From NCBI RefSeq assembly GCF_000956475.1, contig NZ_JYJB01000009.1:124001-188000 (forward strand): 64,000 bases of DNA. Direction: 5' to 3'. Below are positions 32,949 through 41,798 of this stretch, piece after piece. This DNA comes from Microbacterium hydrocarbonoxydans (GTDB taxonomy: Bacteria > Actinomycetota > Actinomycetes > Actinomycetales > Microbacteriaceae). The notes under the pieces were generated by a model, which saw only the letters and a program-made list of their open reading frames with translations, did not search any database and was not told the DNA's origin. Every line of letters begins with the position of its first letter. Position 1 is the first letter of the stretch. A program made the position numbers and the translations under genes.

Positions 32949-34924
32949 CACCACACCACCGGCAGCCACACCGACATCTCGGACGGGCCGCGGTTGCCCC
33001 AGGCGAAGTACGGGATGAGGGGGACGGACGCCGTTCGCAGCACCGCGTCCTCATCGAGCTCGGCGTAGAGGGAGTTCTCCTCGCCGCCGGGGATGACCGT
33101 GAGCTGCATCGTGAGCAGGGTGACGGGGGTGCCGGCGATCTCTCCGGGGGTCGTCTCGAATGCGACGCCGCGACGGAGCGCGGCCTGCTCGAGCACGACG
33201 CCCTCGGGGAGATCCGTGCTCTCGAGCGCGTAGACGACCGGTCCGCGCTGCACGGCGACCTGATTCGTGATCTCCTCGGCGAGCCGATGTGCGCGGAGCA
33301 CACGCACCGGCATGGGGAGAGTGAGTTCGATCGTGTCTCCCACCGACCACTCGCGCTCGATTCGCGTGTAGCTCCCGGGTGTCGAGACCGGATGCGGGTC
33401 GCCCGCGACCGCGAGCGTCGCTCCGCGGACCCAGCCCGGGATCCGCAGGTGCACAGGGAGGCCCCCGTCGCGAGCGTGCGTCACCGTGAAGACGATCCGC
33501 TCGCTCCACGGGTAGTCGCTGGTCTCGCGGAGGCCGAGAGCGCCGTCTGACAGCTGGATCTCGCTGCCGCCGTACTGGTGCACGAAGACGCCGTCGTCCG
33601 AGACCGAGGCGGCACGCTCGTGGAAGCGCGCCAGGGTCCTGGCGATGTTCGGCGGGCAGCAGAAGCAGCTGAGGTAGCGCTCGCGCAGTCGCTCGTCCGA
33701 CGGGGGAGGACTGGGCACGGGGTGGATCGCGGTGTCGCCGGGGCGGCGCAGCGGGAACGGGAGGTCGCGCACCTGCCGGAGCGGGTTCGTGTAGAAGTAC
33801 TCCTCGCCGTCGAGACTCACGCTGGCCAACAGGCTGTTGAACGAGATCTGCTCGATCACGTCGGCGTATCGAGCATCGCCGGTGAGAGCCAGCATCCGCT
33901 CGCTCCACAGGATCATGCCGATGTTCGCGCAGGACTCATTGTGCGCCGTCGTGTGGGGCAGCTGGAATGCGCGACCGTACGCCTGGTGCACGCGGCTGAT
34001 GTCCTCCTGCCACGGCGAGGCATCAGGAGAGGCGCCGTCGTAGAGAGCGCCGCAGCCCCCGGTGACGTACAGCTTGGTGTCGATGACGTCGTTCCACAGC
34101 GTCTCGAGCACGTCTCTCAGCCCGGCATCGCCGTTCTCTGCGGCGAGATCGGCGAGTCCCGCGTAGAGATAGTTGGCGCGCACGGCGTGACCCGCCGCGA
34201 CCTTCTGCTCGCGCACCGGGAGACGGTCCTGGTTGTCGTCGCCGCCCTCGAACTCGTCACGGACGCGCACGAAGGCCTCGGCGAGGTCGAGATAGCGGGA
34301 TTCTCCCGTCGCGCGGTACAGCTCGATCACGGCCATGTAGTGCGAGGGGCAGATGGCGCTGCGTGCGAGTTCGAGCGGCTTGTTCGTGGCGAGATCCTCG
34401 AGGAAGGCCGCCGCGCGGCGCGCGACGTCGAGCAGAGTCTCGCTGCCGGTCACCTCGTGATGCCGCACCGCCATGGTGATGAGGTGACCGAGGTTGTACG
34501 TCTCGAAGTGGAAGCGATCGGCGAGCTCGACCGAACGCTCCGCGTGCCGACTCTGGATCAGCATCGGCGTGTGCAGGTATCCGTCAGCGCGCTGGACCGA
34601 GACGATCAGCTCGGCGAGTTCCTCGACCAGGGCGGCCAATGCGGCGTCGGGCGCCACCTCGAGCTGCGCGATCGCGGCCTCGAGCCACTTGTAGAAGTCG
34701 CCGTCCATGAACGGCGGGCCGTCATGGGCGCCATCTTCGAGGCCCGCCGCGATCCGGAAGTTGCGAAGGCCCGGGCTCACGTCCGCGTCGCTGAGCGATC
34801 GCCAGATCGACGGCACCGTCGCCCCGAACGTGCGGTCCTGCACGGCGCCCCAGAATCCACGTGCCCAGCGAGCCTCGTCGGCATGGAGGTGACGGAGCGG
34901 GGTGTGCGGGGAGGTGGTCGTCAT
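32948..34924 (-). CDS. Glycoside hydrolase family 127 (beta-L-arabinofuranosidase family)
   Basis: The 658-residue (alpha/alpha)6-barrel enzyme has the zinc-thiolate site of GH127: Glu330 and Cys332 in HNESCANIG, and Cys422-Cys423 in CFCCPPN, where Cys422 matches the nucleophile of HypBA1. It has no signal peptide. Known members release beta-L-arabinofuranose or, in rhamnogalacturonan II, aceric acid. Here it is the first gene of the operon with oiaX and oiaK, so the released sugar or its neighbour may be apiose. The operator pair at 34967-35005 controls it. Confidence 0.93.
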   Translation of the reverse strand: MTTTSPHTPLRHLHADEARWARGFWGAVQDRTFGATVPSIWRSLSDADVSPGLRNFRIAAGLEDGAHDGPPFMDGDFYKWLEAAIAQLEVAPDAALAALVEELAELIVSVQRADGYLHTPMLIQSRHAERSVELADRFHFETYNLGHLITMAVRHHEVTGSETLLDVARRAAAFLEDLATNKPLELARSAICPSHYMAVIELYRATGESRYLDLAEAFVRVRDEFEGGDDNQDRLPVREQKVAAGHAVRANYLYAGLADLAAENGDAGLRDVLETLWNDVIDTKLYVTGGCGALYDGASPDASPWQEDISRVHQAYGRAFQLPHTTAHNESCANIGMILWSERMLALTGDARYADVIEQISFNSLLASVSLDGEEYFYTNPLRQVRDLPFPLRRPGDTAIHPVPSPPPSDERLRERYLSCFCCPPNIARTLARFHERAASVSDDGVFVHQYGGSEIQLSDGALGLRETSDYPWSERIVFTVTHARDGGLPVHLRIPGWVRGATLAVAGDPHPVSTPGSYTRIEREWSVGDTIELTLPMPVRVLRAHRLAEEITNQVAVQRGPVVYALESTDLPEGVVLEQAALRRGVAFETTPGEIAGTPVTLLTMQLTVIPGGEENSLYAELDEDAVLRTASVPLIPYFAWGNRGPSEMSVWLPVVW

Positions 34925-34966
34925 TGAGCGTTCCCTGAGTCGGAGCGGATGGTCGTACGAGTAGGC

Positions 34967-35005
34967 AGTATGACACGTTTCGAAGCCAAAGTGAATATTC
35001 TTTCA
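34967..35005 (-). promoter_or_regulatory. GH127-oiaX-oiaK promoter with SorC-type and LacI-type sites
   Basis: On the minus strand TTCACT (34990-34995), 17 bases and CATACT (34967-34972) form a promoter. TGAATATTCTTTCA (34992-35005) overlaps the -35 and recurs at the sorC-like gene (40030-40042). TGACACGTTTCG (34971-34982) touches the -10 and fills part of the spacer; nearly the same site occurs at 59272-59283. Confidence 0.65.
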
Positions 35006-35015
35006 GTACTGACTG

Positions 35016-35044
35016 TTGACACGCATCGATATTATCCGTAACGT
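35016..35044 (+). promoter_or_regulatory. Possible promoter of the second sugar importer operon
   Basis: A consensus -35 TTGACA (35016-35021) is followed by 17 bases and a weak -10 (TAACGT, 35039-35044). The SorC-type site ends 10 bases before the -35, a position that would fit an activator. Confidence 0.5.
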
Positions 35045-35093
35045 TTCACACGCACCCGAACCCCGCACCACCGTCGTCAAGGAGGACGAATCC

Positions 35094-36431
35094 ATGAATC
35101 CCCGTCGCACCCCGAAGGCGCTTCTCGCGTCGGGGATCGCCCTGCTCACCATCGCCTCGCTCGCCGCCTGCTCCTCCGGCGCCGCCGAGACCGGCGGCAG
35201 TGATTCCGCCAGTGGTCCGTCGGGGACGGATCCCGACACCTTCACGGTCCTCAGCGCGAACGAGAACACCACTCTCGCCACCGAGCTCGACGCGCTCGCC
35301 GCCGGCGCGTGCAAGGCGGAGGACAAGGCGCTCCCGCTGGAGCATGAGACCGTCGCGCAAGCCGATGTGGTGCAGAAGGTGACCCTTCTCGCCAGTCAGG
35401 ACTCGCTGCCCGCGCACTTCATCGCCGGCACGGCCATGGTCCGCCCTGACGGCGACCTCGGGGCAGCCGACCTCGTCCTCGACTACAAGAGCGCGCTGAC
35501 CGATCTCGGCGTCTGGGACCAGATCCTCCCTGCTGCCTCCTCGACCATCGAGAACGTCTACGGTCAGATGGTCTCGCTGCCGTATCAGTACAACCTCGAG
35601 GGCATCTTCTACAACAAGAAGATCTTCGCCGAGCTGGGGATCGAAGAGCCCAAGACCTTCGACGAACTGCTCGACGCCAGCGCGACGCTGAAGGACGCCG
35701 GGTACACTCCGTTCGCTGAGGCCGGAGCGGCCGCCTGGCCGCTCACGCGTCTGATCGGCATGTATGCGTACCGTCTCGTCGGTCCGGAGGCGATGACAGC
35801 CATCCGCGACGACAAGGCGAAGCTCACCGATGACGGCTACGTCGAGGCTGCTCAGGCTGTCGCCGACCTCGCAGACAAGGGCTACTTCGGCGAGGGCTTC
35901 GTCTCCACCGACCCTGCGGCCGCGACCAATGCGTTCCTCACCGGAGAGGCCGCGATGAAGTACGACGGCACCTGGTTGCTGAGCAACATCAACGACCCCG
36001 CGCAGAACAAGATCGGCGAGGACAACATCGGCTTCATGCCGTTCCCGGCCGTCGACGGCGGCAAGGGCTCGATCGACCAGTGGCCGGCCAACGCCGGGAC
36101 CGCCTTCGCCATGAATCCGAAGACCTACGGGCCCAAGGTGGGCGCCTGGCTGAAATGCATCGCCGAGAACTACGGGTCCCAGGCCCTCGCCGATGCCGGG
36201 GTGATCTCCGGGTTCAAGGTCAACGAGGAGGTCCCCGACCTGCCCGTCACGACTGCGGCCATCCAGGAGCAGGTCGCCTCGGTCGACGAGACCGTGCTGT
36301 GGTTCGAGGCGCTCATGGACGGCAAATCGACCAGCCTCGCGCAGTCGAACGTGTCGCTGCTCGTCACCGGTCAGCTCTCTGCCGAGGACTACATGAGCCA
36401 GCTGCAGCAGAGCATCGACCAGAACCGATGA
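35094..36431 (+). CDS. Sugar-binding lipoprotein (SBP family 1, CUT1)
   Basis: The 445-residue protein has a lipoprotein signal with cysteine 26 (SLAACSS) and an SBP_bac_1 fold (YNLEGIFYNKKIFAELGIEEPKTF in two lobes, TGEAAMKYDGTW). The ribosome site AAGGAGG lies nine bases before the ATG. It heads an operon with two permeases and a racemase-fold protein. Divergence from GH127-oiaX-oiaK with a shared operator suggests an apiose- or arabinose-containing ligand (inference). Confidence 0.93.
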   Translation: MNPRRTPKALLASGIALLTIASLAACSSGAAETGGSDSASGPSGTDPDTFTVLSANENTTLATELDALAAGACKAEDKALPLEHETVAQADVVQKVTLLASQDSLPAHFIAGTAMVRPDGDLGAADLVLDYKSALTDLGVWDQILPAASSTIENVYGQMVSLPYQYNLEGIFYNKKIFAELGIEEPKTFDELLDASATLKDAGYTPFAEAGAAAWPLTRLIGMYAYRLVGPEAMTAIRDDKAKLTDDGYVEAAQAVADLADKGYFGEGFVSTDPAAATNAFLTGEAAMKYDGTWLLSNINDPAQNKIGEDNIGFMPFPAVDGGKGSIDQWPANAGTAFAMNPKTYGPKVGAWLKCIAENYGSQALADAGVISGFKVNEEVPDLPVTTAAIQEQVASVDETVLWFEALMDGKSTSLAQSNVSLLVTGQLSAEDYMSQLQQSIDQNR

Positions 36432-36470
36432 CAGCACTCGTCCCCGCTCCGATCTCCCGGCATTGATCCT

Positions 36471-36508
36471 CGGCCCGGGGCCGCGCTCGCGCAGCCGGCC
36501 TCGGGCCG
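36471..36508 (+). terminator. Hairpin between sugar-binding protein and permease genes
   Basis: Twelve-base arms with one G-T pair (36471-36482 and 36497-36508) lie 39 bases after the binding-protein stop. This is the third hairpin of its kind at a binding-protein/permease junction in the window. Confidence 0.6.
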
Positions 36509-36531
36509 TCCTCCGTCACGAAAGCTCGCTC

Positions 36532-37416
36532 ATGAAACGCGTCTTCGGTGATCGCAAGACGATCATCATCCTGCTCGCGCCGACGCTCGTCCTGTACATC
36601 GCCCTCAAGGTGGTGCCGGTGGCATGGTCGCTCGGACTCTCCTTCTTCGAGGGCAACACTCTCCGCGGCTTCACCTTCGTCGGCATCGACAACTTCGCGA
36701 AGTTCGTGCAGGACCCGGCCGGCATCCAGTCGCTCTGGGTGAGCATCATCTTCGCCGTCCTCGCCACAGCCGGTCAGATCGTCTTCGGCTACCTGCTCGC
36801 GCTGCTGTACGTGTTCGTGCTGCGCAAGGGATCCGCGTTCATCCGGACCGCCGTGTTCTTCCCCATGGTGCTGCCGACCGTCGCCGTGGCGCTGCTGTTC
36901 AAGAGCTTCGTCGCCGTCGGCGACAATCAGGGCCCGGTGAACGACGTCCTGAACTTCCTGGGTCTCGGCAGTGTCGAGTTCCTCGCCTCGACCGTGGGGA
37001 CGATGGGCGTCGCGCTCGCGATGACCTGGTGGAGCTCGATGGGCTTCTACGCGGTGCTGCTCTACACAGGCCTTCTCGACATCCCGGATGAGGTCATCGA
37101 GTCCGCTCGCATCGACGGAGCCAACGGCATCCGCCTCGTGCGCCACATCGTCCTGCCGCTGTCGCTGCCGATCCTCATCTCCTCGATCATCTTCAGCTTC
37201 AATTCCACGCTCAAGGTGTTCGACAGCCTGCTCGCACTGAACGGCGGCGGGCCGGGGACGACCACCGCGCCGCTCACCCTCTACATGTACCGCACGGCGT
37301 TCGAGTACGCCGAGTACGGCTACGGCTCCACGATCGCTCTCGTGCTGACGCTGCTGTGCCTGGTGTTCACCCTGGCCGTGTTCCGGTCGACGAGCAAGAA
37401 GTCGGCGGAGGCCTGA
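36532..37416 (+). CDS. Sugar ABC transporter permease (MalF-like, CUT1)
   Basis: The 294-residue permease starts at MKRVFGD and has about six hydrophobic segments and the EAA loop (EVIESARIDGANGIRLVRHIVLP). An in-frame earlier start at 36463 would run through the hairpin and is not preferred. It is followed after one base by the partner permease. Confidence 0.93.
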   Translation: MKRVFGDRKTIIILLAPTLVLYIALKVVPVAWSLGLSFFEGNTLRGFTFVGIDNFAKFVQDPAGIQSLWVSIIFAVLATAGQIVFGYLLALLYVFVLRKGSAFIRTAVFFPMVLPTVAVALLFKSFVAVGDNQGPVNDVLNFLGLGSVEFLASTVGTMGVALAMTWWSSMGFYAVLLYTGLLDIPDEVIESARIDGANGIRLVRHIVLPLSLPILISSIIFSFNSTLKVFDSLLALNGGGPGTTTAPLTLYMYRTAFEYAEYGYGSTIALVLTLLCLVFTLAVFRSTSKKSAEA

Positions 37417-37417
37417 C

Positions 37418-38323
37418 ATGACCGAGACGCAGACCCTGGTGGGCATCGCCCCTCTTTCCCGCAAGACCTCGCGCGTGCCGTTCGGGCGCCGAGCGGCTCG
37501 CATCGCGCGACGCATCCCGGTGTGGTTCGTGATCGCGCTGCTGCTGATCGTCGTCCTGTATCCGCAGGTGTGGATGGTGCTGGGCTCGTTCAAGACCCAG
37601 TCGGAGTTCCTCTCCAACCCGACCTGGGCGCTGCCGGAGTCGTTCGACCTCGACAACTACGTCCAGGCCTTCACGCGGGGCAACGTCGCCGTGAACTACC
37701 GCAACAGCCTCCTGGTGACGCTGCCGTCGGTCGCACTGATCGTCATGCTCGGCGTGGCAGCGGGCTATGCGCTCGAGGTGATGATCTGGAAGGGGCGCCA
37801 CGCGACGCTGCTTCTCATCCTCGGCGGGATCATGGTGCCGGGGCAGATGATCCTCGTGCCGCTGTTCACGGTGTACTTCAAGCTGGGGCTGACCAACTCC
37901 CTGTGGCCGCTCATCATCACGTACACCGTGATGGGCCTGCCCCTCACGACGTTCCTGATGGCGACCTACTTCCGCTCGGTGCCTCGCGAGGTCTTCGAAG
38001 CGGCGACCATGGACGGATGCAGTCCGCTGAAGCAGTTCTTCGTGATCGGTCTGCCGCTCATGAAGAACGCGATCCTCACGATCGCGCTCGTGCAGTTCTT
38101 CAGCGTCTGGAACGATCTCCTGATCGCGCTGACCTTCACCTCGAAGCAGGATCTCGCCACGATCCAGGTCGGCCTGCTCAGCATGAACGACGAATACGGC
38201 TCCACGCAGTACGGGCCGCTGTTCGCTGCCATCAGCATCAACATCGTGGCACTGTTGATCGTGTTCGTCTTCCTCAACAAGAAGATCATGGCGGGCATGG
38301 CCGCCGGCTCCGTGAAGGGATAG
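37418..38323 (+). CDS. Sugar ABC transporter permease (MalG-like, CUT1)
   Basis: The 301-residue permease has the EAA loop EVFEAATMDGCSPLKQFF and the usual C-terminal end AGMAAGSVKG. It completes the SBP-permease-permease set. As in the other CUT1 operon no ATPase gene is present, so a shared MsiK-type ATPase encoded elsewhere is expected. Confidence 0.93.
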   Translation: MTETQTLVGIAPLSRKTSRVPFGRRAARIARRIPVWFVIALLLIVVLYPQVWMVLGSFKTQSEFLSNPTWALPESFDLDNYVQAFTRGNVAVNYRNSLLVTLPSVALIVMLGVAAGYALEVMIWKGRHATLLLILGGIMVPGQMILVPLFTVYFKLGLTNSLWPLIITYTVMGLPLTTFLMATYFRSVPREVFEAATMDGCSPLKQFFVIGLPLMKNAILTIALVQFFSVWNDLLIALTFTSKQDLATIQVGLLSMNDEYGSTQYGPLFAAISINIVALLIVFVFLNKKIMAGMAAGSVKG

Positions 38324-38325
38324 TC

Positions 38326-38976
38326 ATGACCCGTATCGCGTTCCTGCACACCGGGGCCGTCGTGATCCCGCCCGTGATGGAGCTCGCAGGCAAGCTTCTG
38401 CCCGAGGTCGGCACGGTGAACTACCTCGACGACAAGATCGTGGCTGATCTCGGCGACGCGGAGCGGGCGGCCTCCGTCGGGGAGCGCCTCGAGGACCTCG
38501 TGCGTGCGGCGAGGACCTCGGGAGCGGATGCCGTCGTGCTGACCTGCTCGTCGATCTCGGGGTACGCGGCGGCGCTGTCGGAGCGCGTCGGCATCCCGGT
38601 GATGCGGATCGATGAGGCCATGGCAGATGAAGCCGTGGCAGCTGGTCAGCGGATCGCCGTGATCGCGACGCTGCCGACCACTCTCGGCCCCACGAGCGCA
38701 TTGATCGCCGAGCGCGCGGCGCTCGTCGGAGCCTCTCCCTCGATCGTCAGCGAGGTCGTCGATGGCGCGTTCGCCGCCGTGTCCGGCGGCGACCGCCCAG
38801 CTCACGATGCGCTGGTCAGGGCCGCCATCGAGCGCCTTGCGGCCGATGCCGACGTCGTGGTGCTCGCGCAGGCGTCGATGGCGAGCGCCGTCGTCGGGGC
38901 GAGCACTGCCGTGCCCGTGCTGACCAGCCTCGAGCCAGGGATCACGCGTCTGCGCGACTCTCTCGACCTCGACTGA
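38326..38976 (+). CDS. Asp/Glu-racemase-fold protein lacking the second catalytic cysteine
   Basis: The 216-residue protein has the two-lobe aspartate/glutamate racemase fold (FLHTGAVVIPP; LTCSSISGYA; DADVVVLAQASMASA). The first cysteine (in LTCSS) is present, but the position of the second catalytic cysteine reads AQAS. Two-base racemisation is therefore unlikely. Such one-cysteine members occur in sugar and acid-sugar clusters; their reaction is not established to my knowledge. It starts two bases after the permease stop, so it belongs to the importer operon and may act on an intermediate of the apiose/GH127 branch. Confidence 0.82.
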   Translation: MTRIAFLHTGAVVIPPVMELAGKLLPEVGTVNYLDDKIVADLGDAERAASVGERLEDLVRAARTSGADAVVLTCSSISGYAAALSERVGIPVMRIDEAMADEAVAAGQRIAVIATLPTTLGPTSALIAERAALVGASPSIVSEVVDGAFAAVSGGDRPAHDALVRAAIERLAADADVVVLAQASMASAVVGASTAVPVLTSLEPGITRLRDSLDLD

Positions 38977-39011
38977 GACCCGCCTCCGAACGCCGGAGAA
39001 CCGTGCAGAGG

Positions 39012-39998
39012 TCAGTCGCCGAGCAGCGTCTGCGCCGTGCGAAGATCGGTGACCAGCGCGTTGACCCAGCCTCCGGCAAGGGCGCCCCGAATCGCGTCGA
39101 CCTTGTGCGGACCCCCGGCGATGCCGAGGCGCCGGGGGATGCGTCGCAGATCATCGACCGGAATCGCGATCACGCGTTCGTCGAAGCTCTCCTGCACGGG
39201 GCTCCCGTCGAGACGGTAGGTACGGTGGCAGATGTCGCCGACGGCGCCGTCGGCGAGGAGCTCGGCGCGCTCACCCGCGGCGAACGCATTTCCGCTCGAG
39301 GCGAGGACGTCGCTCGGTTCGATGTTGCCGATGCCCATGATCGTCATCGTGAGCTCGCGCCAGCGGCGGCTGATCTCCTGCATCGCGGGATCGGCGAGCA
39401 GCGAGTCTCTGATCTCCGCACTCGCGACGATTCCCGGGGCCTGCACGTGGACGGCCTCTGCGCCCAGGATGCGCGCGAGGTCGCCGAGCAGGTGGTGACT
39501 GTGCCCCTGCACCTCGGGGGCTCCCGACCCGCCCAGCAGCTGCACGACCTCGGTCGCGCCGCGGGCGGCGAAGGGACGCATGCGGTCGACGACGGCCAGA
39601 AGGGTCTGGCTCCAGGAGGAGACGCCGATCCGATCGGCTCCTGAGAGGGTGGCCTCGAGATAGGCGGCAGCGCCCGCACCGAGCGCGGCCAGCGTGTCAT
39701 CCCGGTCCGCGTCCGGGTCGACATCCACCACGACCGCCTCGGCAAGACCGAAGTGCTGCTCGAGGCGCTCCTCGGTCTCTGCGTATACGCCCGGGGCGAC
39801 CGTCACGATGGTGCGCACGATTCCGACGGATGCCGCGCGCTTCAGGAGCCGGGAGACCTTGGCCTGCGAGATGTTCAGCGCCTCGGCGATGTCGGCCTGG
39901 CGGATTCCGCGCTCGTGGTACATGCGGGCGACCTTCGTCATCAGCCGCACTTGCCCGTCGAGCGGCCGACTGTAAGTATTCGAAGGCACCGACGCCAT
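39012..39998 (-). CDS. SorC/DeoR-family sugar-binding transcriptional regulator
   Basis: The 328-residue protein has an N-terminal helix-turn-helix (ARMYHERGIRQADIAEALNISQAKVSRLLKRA) and a SorC sugar-binding domain (IGVSSWSQTLLAVV, GIGNIEPSDVLASSG, GGPHKVDAIRGAL). SorC proteins sense phosphorylated sugars. The site GAAAGAATATTC upstream of its own gene also lies between GH127 and the importer operon, so it probably regulates both and itself. The chosen ATG at 39998 gives the usual family length. Confidence 0.92.
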   Translation of the reverse strand: MASVPSNTYSRPLDGQVRLMTKVARMYHERGIRQADIAEALNISQAKVSRLLKRAASVGIVRTIVTVAPGVYAETEERLEQHFGLAEAVVVDVDPDADRDDTLAALGAGAAAYLEATLSGADRIGVSSWSQTLLAVVDRMRPFAARGATEVVQLLGGSGAPEVQGHSHHLLGDLARILGAEAVHVQAPGIVASAEIRDSLLADPAMQEISRRWRELTMTIMGIGNIEPSDVLASSGNAFAAGERAELLADGAVGDICHRTYRLDGSPVQESFDERVIAIPVDDLRRIPRRLGIAGGPHKVDAIRGALAGGWVNALVTDLRTAQTLLGD

Positions 39999-40029
39999 CC
40001 TCTCCCGCGTCTCATGAAGATTCGCTAAC

Positions 40030-40042
40030 GAAAGAATATTCA
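40030..40042. promoter_or_regulatory. SorC-type site upstream of the sorC-like gene
   Basis: GAAAGAATATTCA is, in opposite orientation, the same sequence as 34992-35004. The core GAATATTC is palindromic. The match of an AT-rich 13-mer in two control regions of GC-rich DNA supports a common regulator. Confidence 0.7.
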
Positions 40043-40103
40043 ATGCGCGGGCGCGATGCCAGTCCACGGTGTCGCCAGTCGTGTCCGGGCGCCCTCGGCC
40101 CGC

Positions 40104-41792
40104 CTATCGGAGCTCGGTTCGCGCCCACGCACCCGCAGCCAGGGTCGCCGTGGCGACCGTGCCGGTGTCCAGACGCACGTCGACGCTGCGCTGCCGCCGG
40201 TCGAGGTTCGCGACGAGCAGGGCGTCGACGCCGGCACGGCGTGATCCGATCGCCCAGACGAGCCCGTCCGGGCTCGGCCCGGTGAGCAGCTCACCGTCGT
40301 CGAACGCGAGGAGCGCCATGACGGCCTCGGCAGCGGGCGTCCCCGCTAGGCCGCGTGGTCCCGCGGTCTCGAACCACGACAGCGATGCGACGCCGGGCAC
40401 CGCCAGAGCCGCGGCGCTCGCGATCACCCACGCGGCGAGTTCGGGAGCGGATTGCCGCTCGTCGACGCCGCCGGTGAATGCGGCGCCGAACCCCTCAGAC
40501 AGATCGCTCTTGGCCGGAGCAGACTCCGGGGTGGTCGCCACGTTGTTGAAACGCGGGCGCAGCGAGACGGGTCCGATGTGCACAGGGCGTCCGTCCGCGA
40601 TGCGCACCGACTGCTCCGCGACGAGCCTCTGCATCGCAACCGACTCCACCAGCTGCTCGGTGTCGAGCGTGTGGAACAGGGGAGTCGTCGTGAACAGGAG
40701 ACCTTCGACGTCCCGCGGGATCCGCCGCTGCTCGCGATTCAGCTCTGTGAAGTGCGAGCGCGTGCCACCCATGATCGGGGCCGTCGGCTGCGCTGCCCGC
40801 AGCATCGACAGCGTCGCCGCGTCGCTGATGTGCAGGCGGCTGTCGACCGCCAGGATGCGCACGACGTGGAGAGCGTCCAGGGCGCGCACCGCCGACTCGA
40901 GGACCGCGGTGTCGCCGTCGGTCACCAGCCGCACGTCGAGGGGCAGCCCGTCGGCGGCCGCCCGCTCGAGCGCAGCCGCCCAGGCCCGTGTCGTGAGATC
41001 GAGCTCGATGACGCGGAACGCGCCGAGCGGAGATGGGTCGACCGGAGAGGGTGCGGTGCAGACCTCGACGCCGATTGACGGGAACGCGCCGCCGGCGCGC
41101 AACGTGATTCCCGGTTCCGGTGCGGTCGCGGCATCCGTCGCCGAGCCCTCGAGCCGGATGGTCAGCGACTGGCGGACGGACTCGCCGGCCTCGAGCCGAT
41201 ATGGGTACGGCAGATCGAGCGGCCGGCTGTAGGTCTTGAACGAGGCGTCGCTCCAGTTGCGCTGGTCCTCCATCTCGAACATGTCGCCCTCGAAGACCAG
41301 CGTCGCGTCGCCGTCCCGCAGCGCGCGGATGTCGCTGAACGGCTGATGCGGGCTGATGTCCGTCGGGAAGTGCGAGCTCTCATGAGTCCCGTCGGTATGC
41401 GTCACGGTGACCGCACGGCCCGCTCGGTTCGACGGGTGCAGCACGACCAGCCCCACGCGGCACGTGTCGAAAGCGATGAGATTCAGACCCTCCCAGTCGA
41501 TCGTGAGCTGGTCGGGTTCGGCCTGAACGCGCAGCCTCGACGTGATCCGCGCGCCGAGCCCTTCGTGCAGCAGTGAGATCTCGAGAGATGACTCGGTGGC
41601 GGTGACGGCCTGCACCGAGGCAGGGACGGTCTGCCAGCCGCGGTCGCGAACGGCGGCTCGTACGGCGCGCACGATCGGGTGTCCCTGATGAGCGATCTCG
41701 GCGAGCTCGTCGTCGCGGATCTCGATCGTCCACCCGTGCGCGGCCCACGCCGTCGGGTCGGGCCGCCACCAGCTGTTCCTCATCGAAGCCAT
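40104..41792 (-). CDS. apnL: Probable D-apionate lactonase (ApnL-like)
   Basis: The 562-residue protein has three parts: an N-terminal beta-sandwich (to about 235), a central TIM-barrel-like part (about 240-480; TTPLFHTLDTEQLVES, HIGPVSLRPRFNN) and a small C-terminal beta domain. This matches the three-domain layout I know for D-apionate lactonases, which open D-apionolactone to D-apionate. There is no signal peptide. The assignment rests on that layout and on the regulatory link: its promoter has the same 16-base site found twice before the apnO operon. Residues of the active site cannot be named with confidence. An alternative is an uncharacterised glycoside-hydrolase-like enzyme. Confidence 0.68.
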   Translation of the reverse strand: MASMRNSWWRPDPTAWAAHGWTIEIRDDELAEIAHQGHPIVRAVRAAVRDRGWQTVPASVQAVTATESSLEISLLHEGLGARITSRLRVQAEPDQLTIDWEGLNLIAFDTCRVGLVVLHPSNRAGRAVTVTHTDGTHESSHFPTDISPHQPFSDIRALRDGDATLVFEGDMFEMEDQRNWSDASFKTYSRPLDLPYPYRLEAGESVRQSLTIRLEGSATDAATAPEPGITLRAGGAFPSIGVEVCTAPSPVDPSPLGAFRVIELDLTTRAWAAALERAAADGLPLDVRLVTDGDTAVLESAVRALDALHVVRILAVDSRLHISDAATLSMLRAAQPTAPIMGGTRSHFTELNREQRRIPRDVEGLLFTTTPLFHTLDTEQLVESVAMQRLVAEQSVRIADGRPVHIGPVSLRPRFNNVATTPESAPAKSDLSEGFGAAFTGGVDERQSAPELAAWVIASAAALAVPGVASLSWFETAGPRGLAGTPAAEAVMALLAFDDGELLTGPSPDGLVWAIGSRRAGVDALLVANLDRRQRSVDVRLDTGTVATATLAAGAWARTELR

Positions 41793-41798
41793 GGTCCC

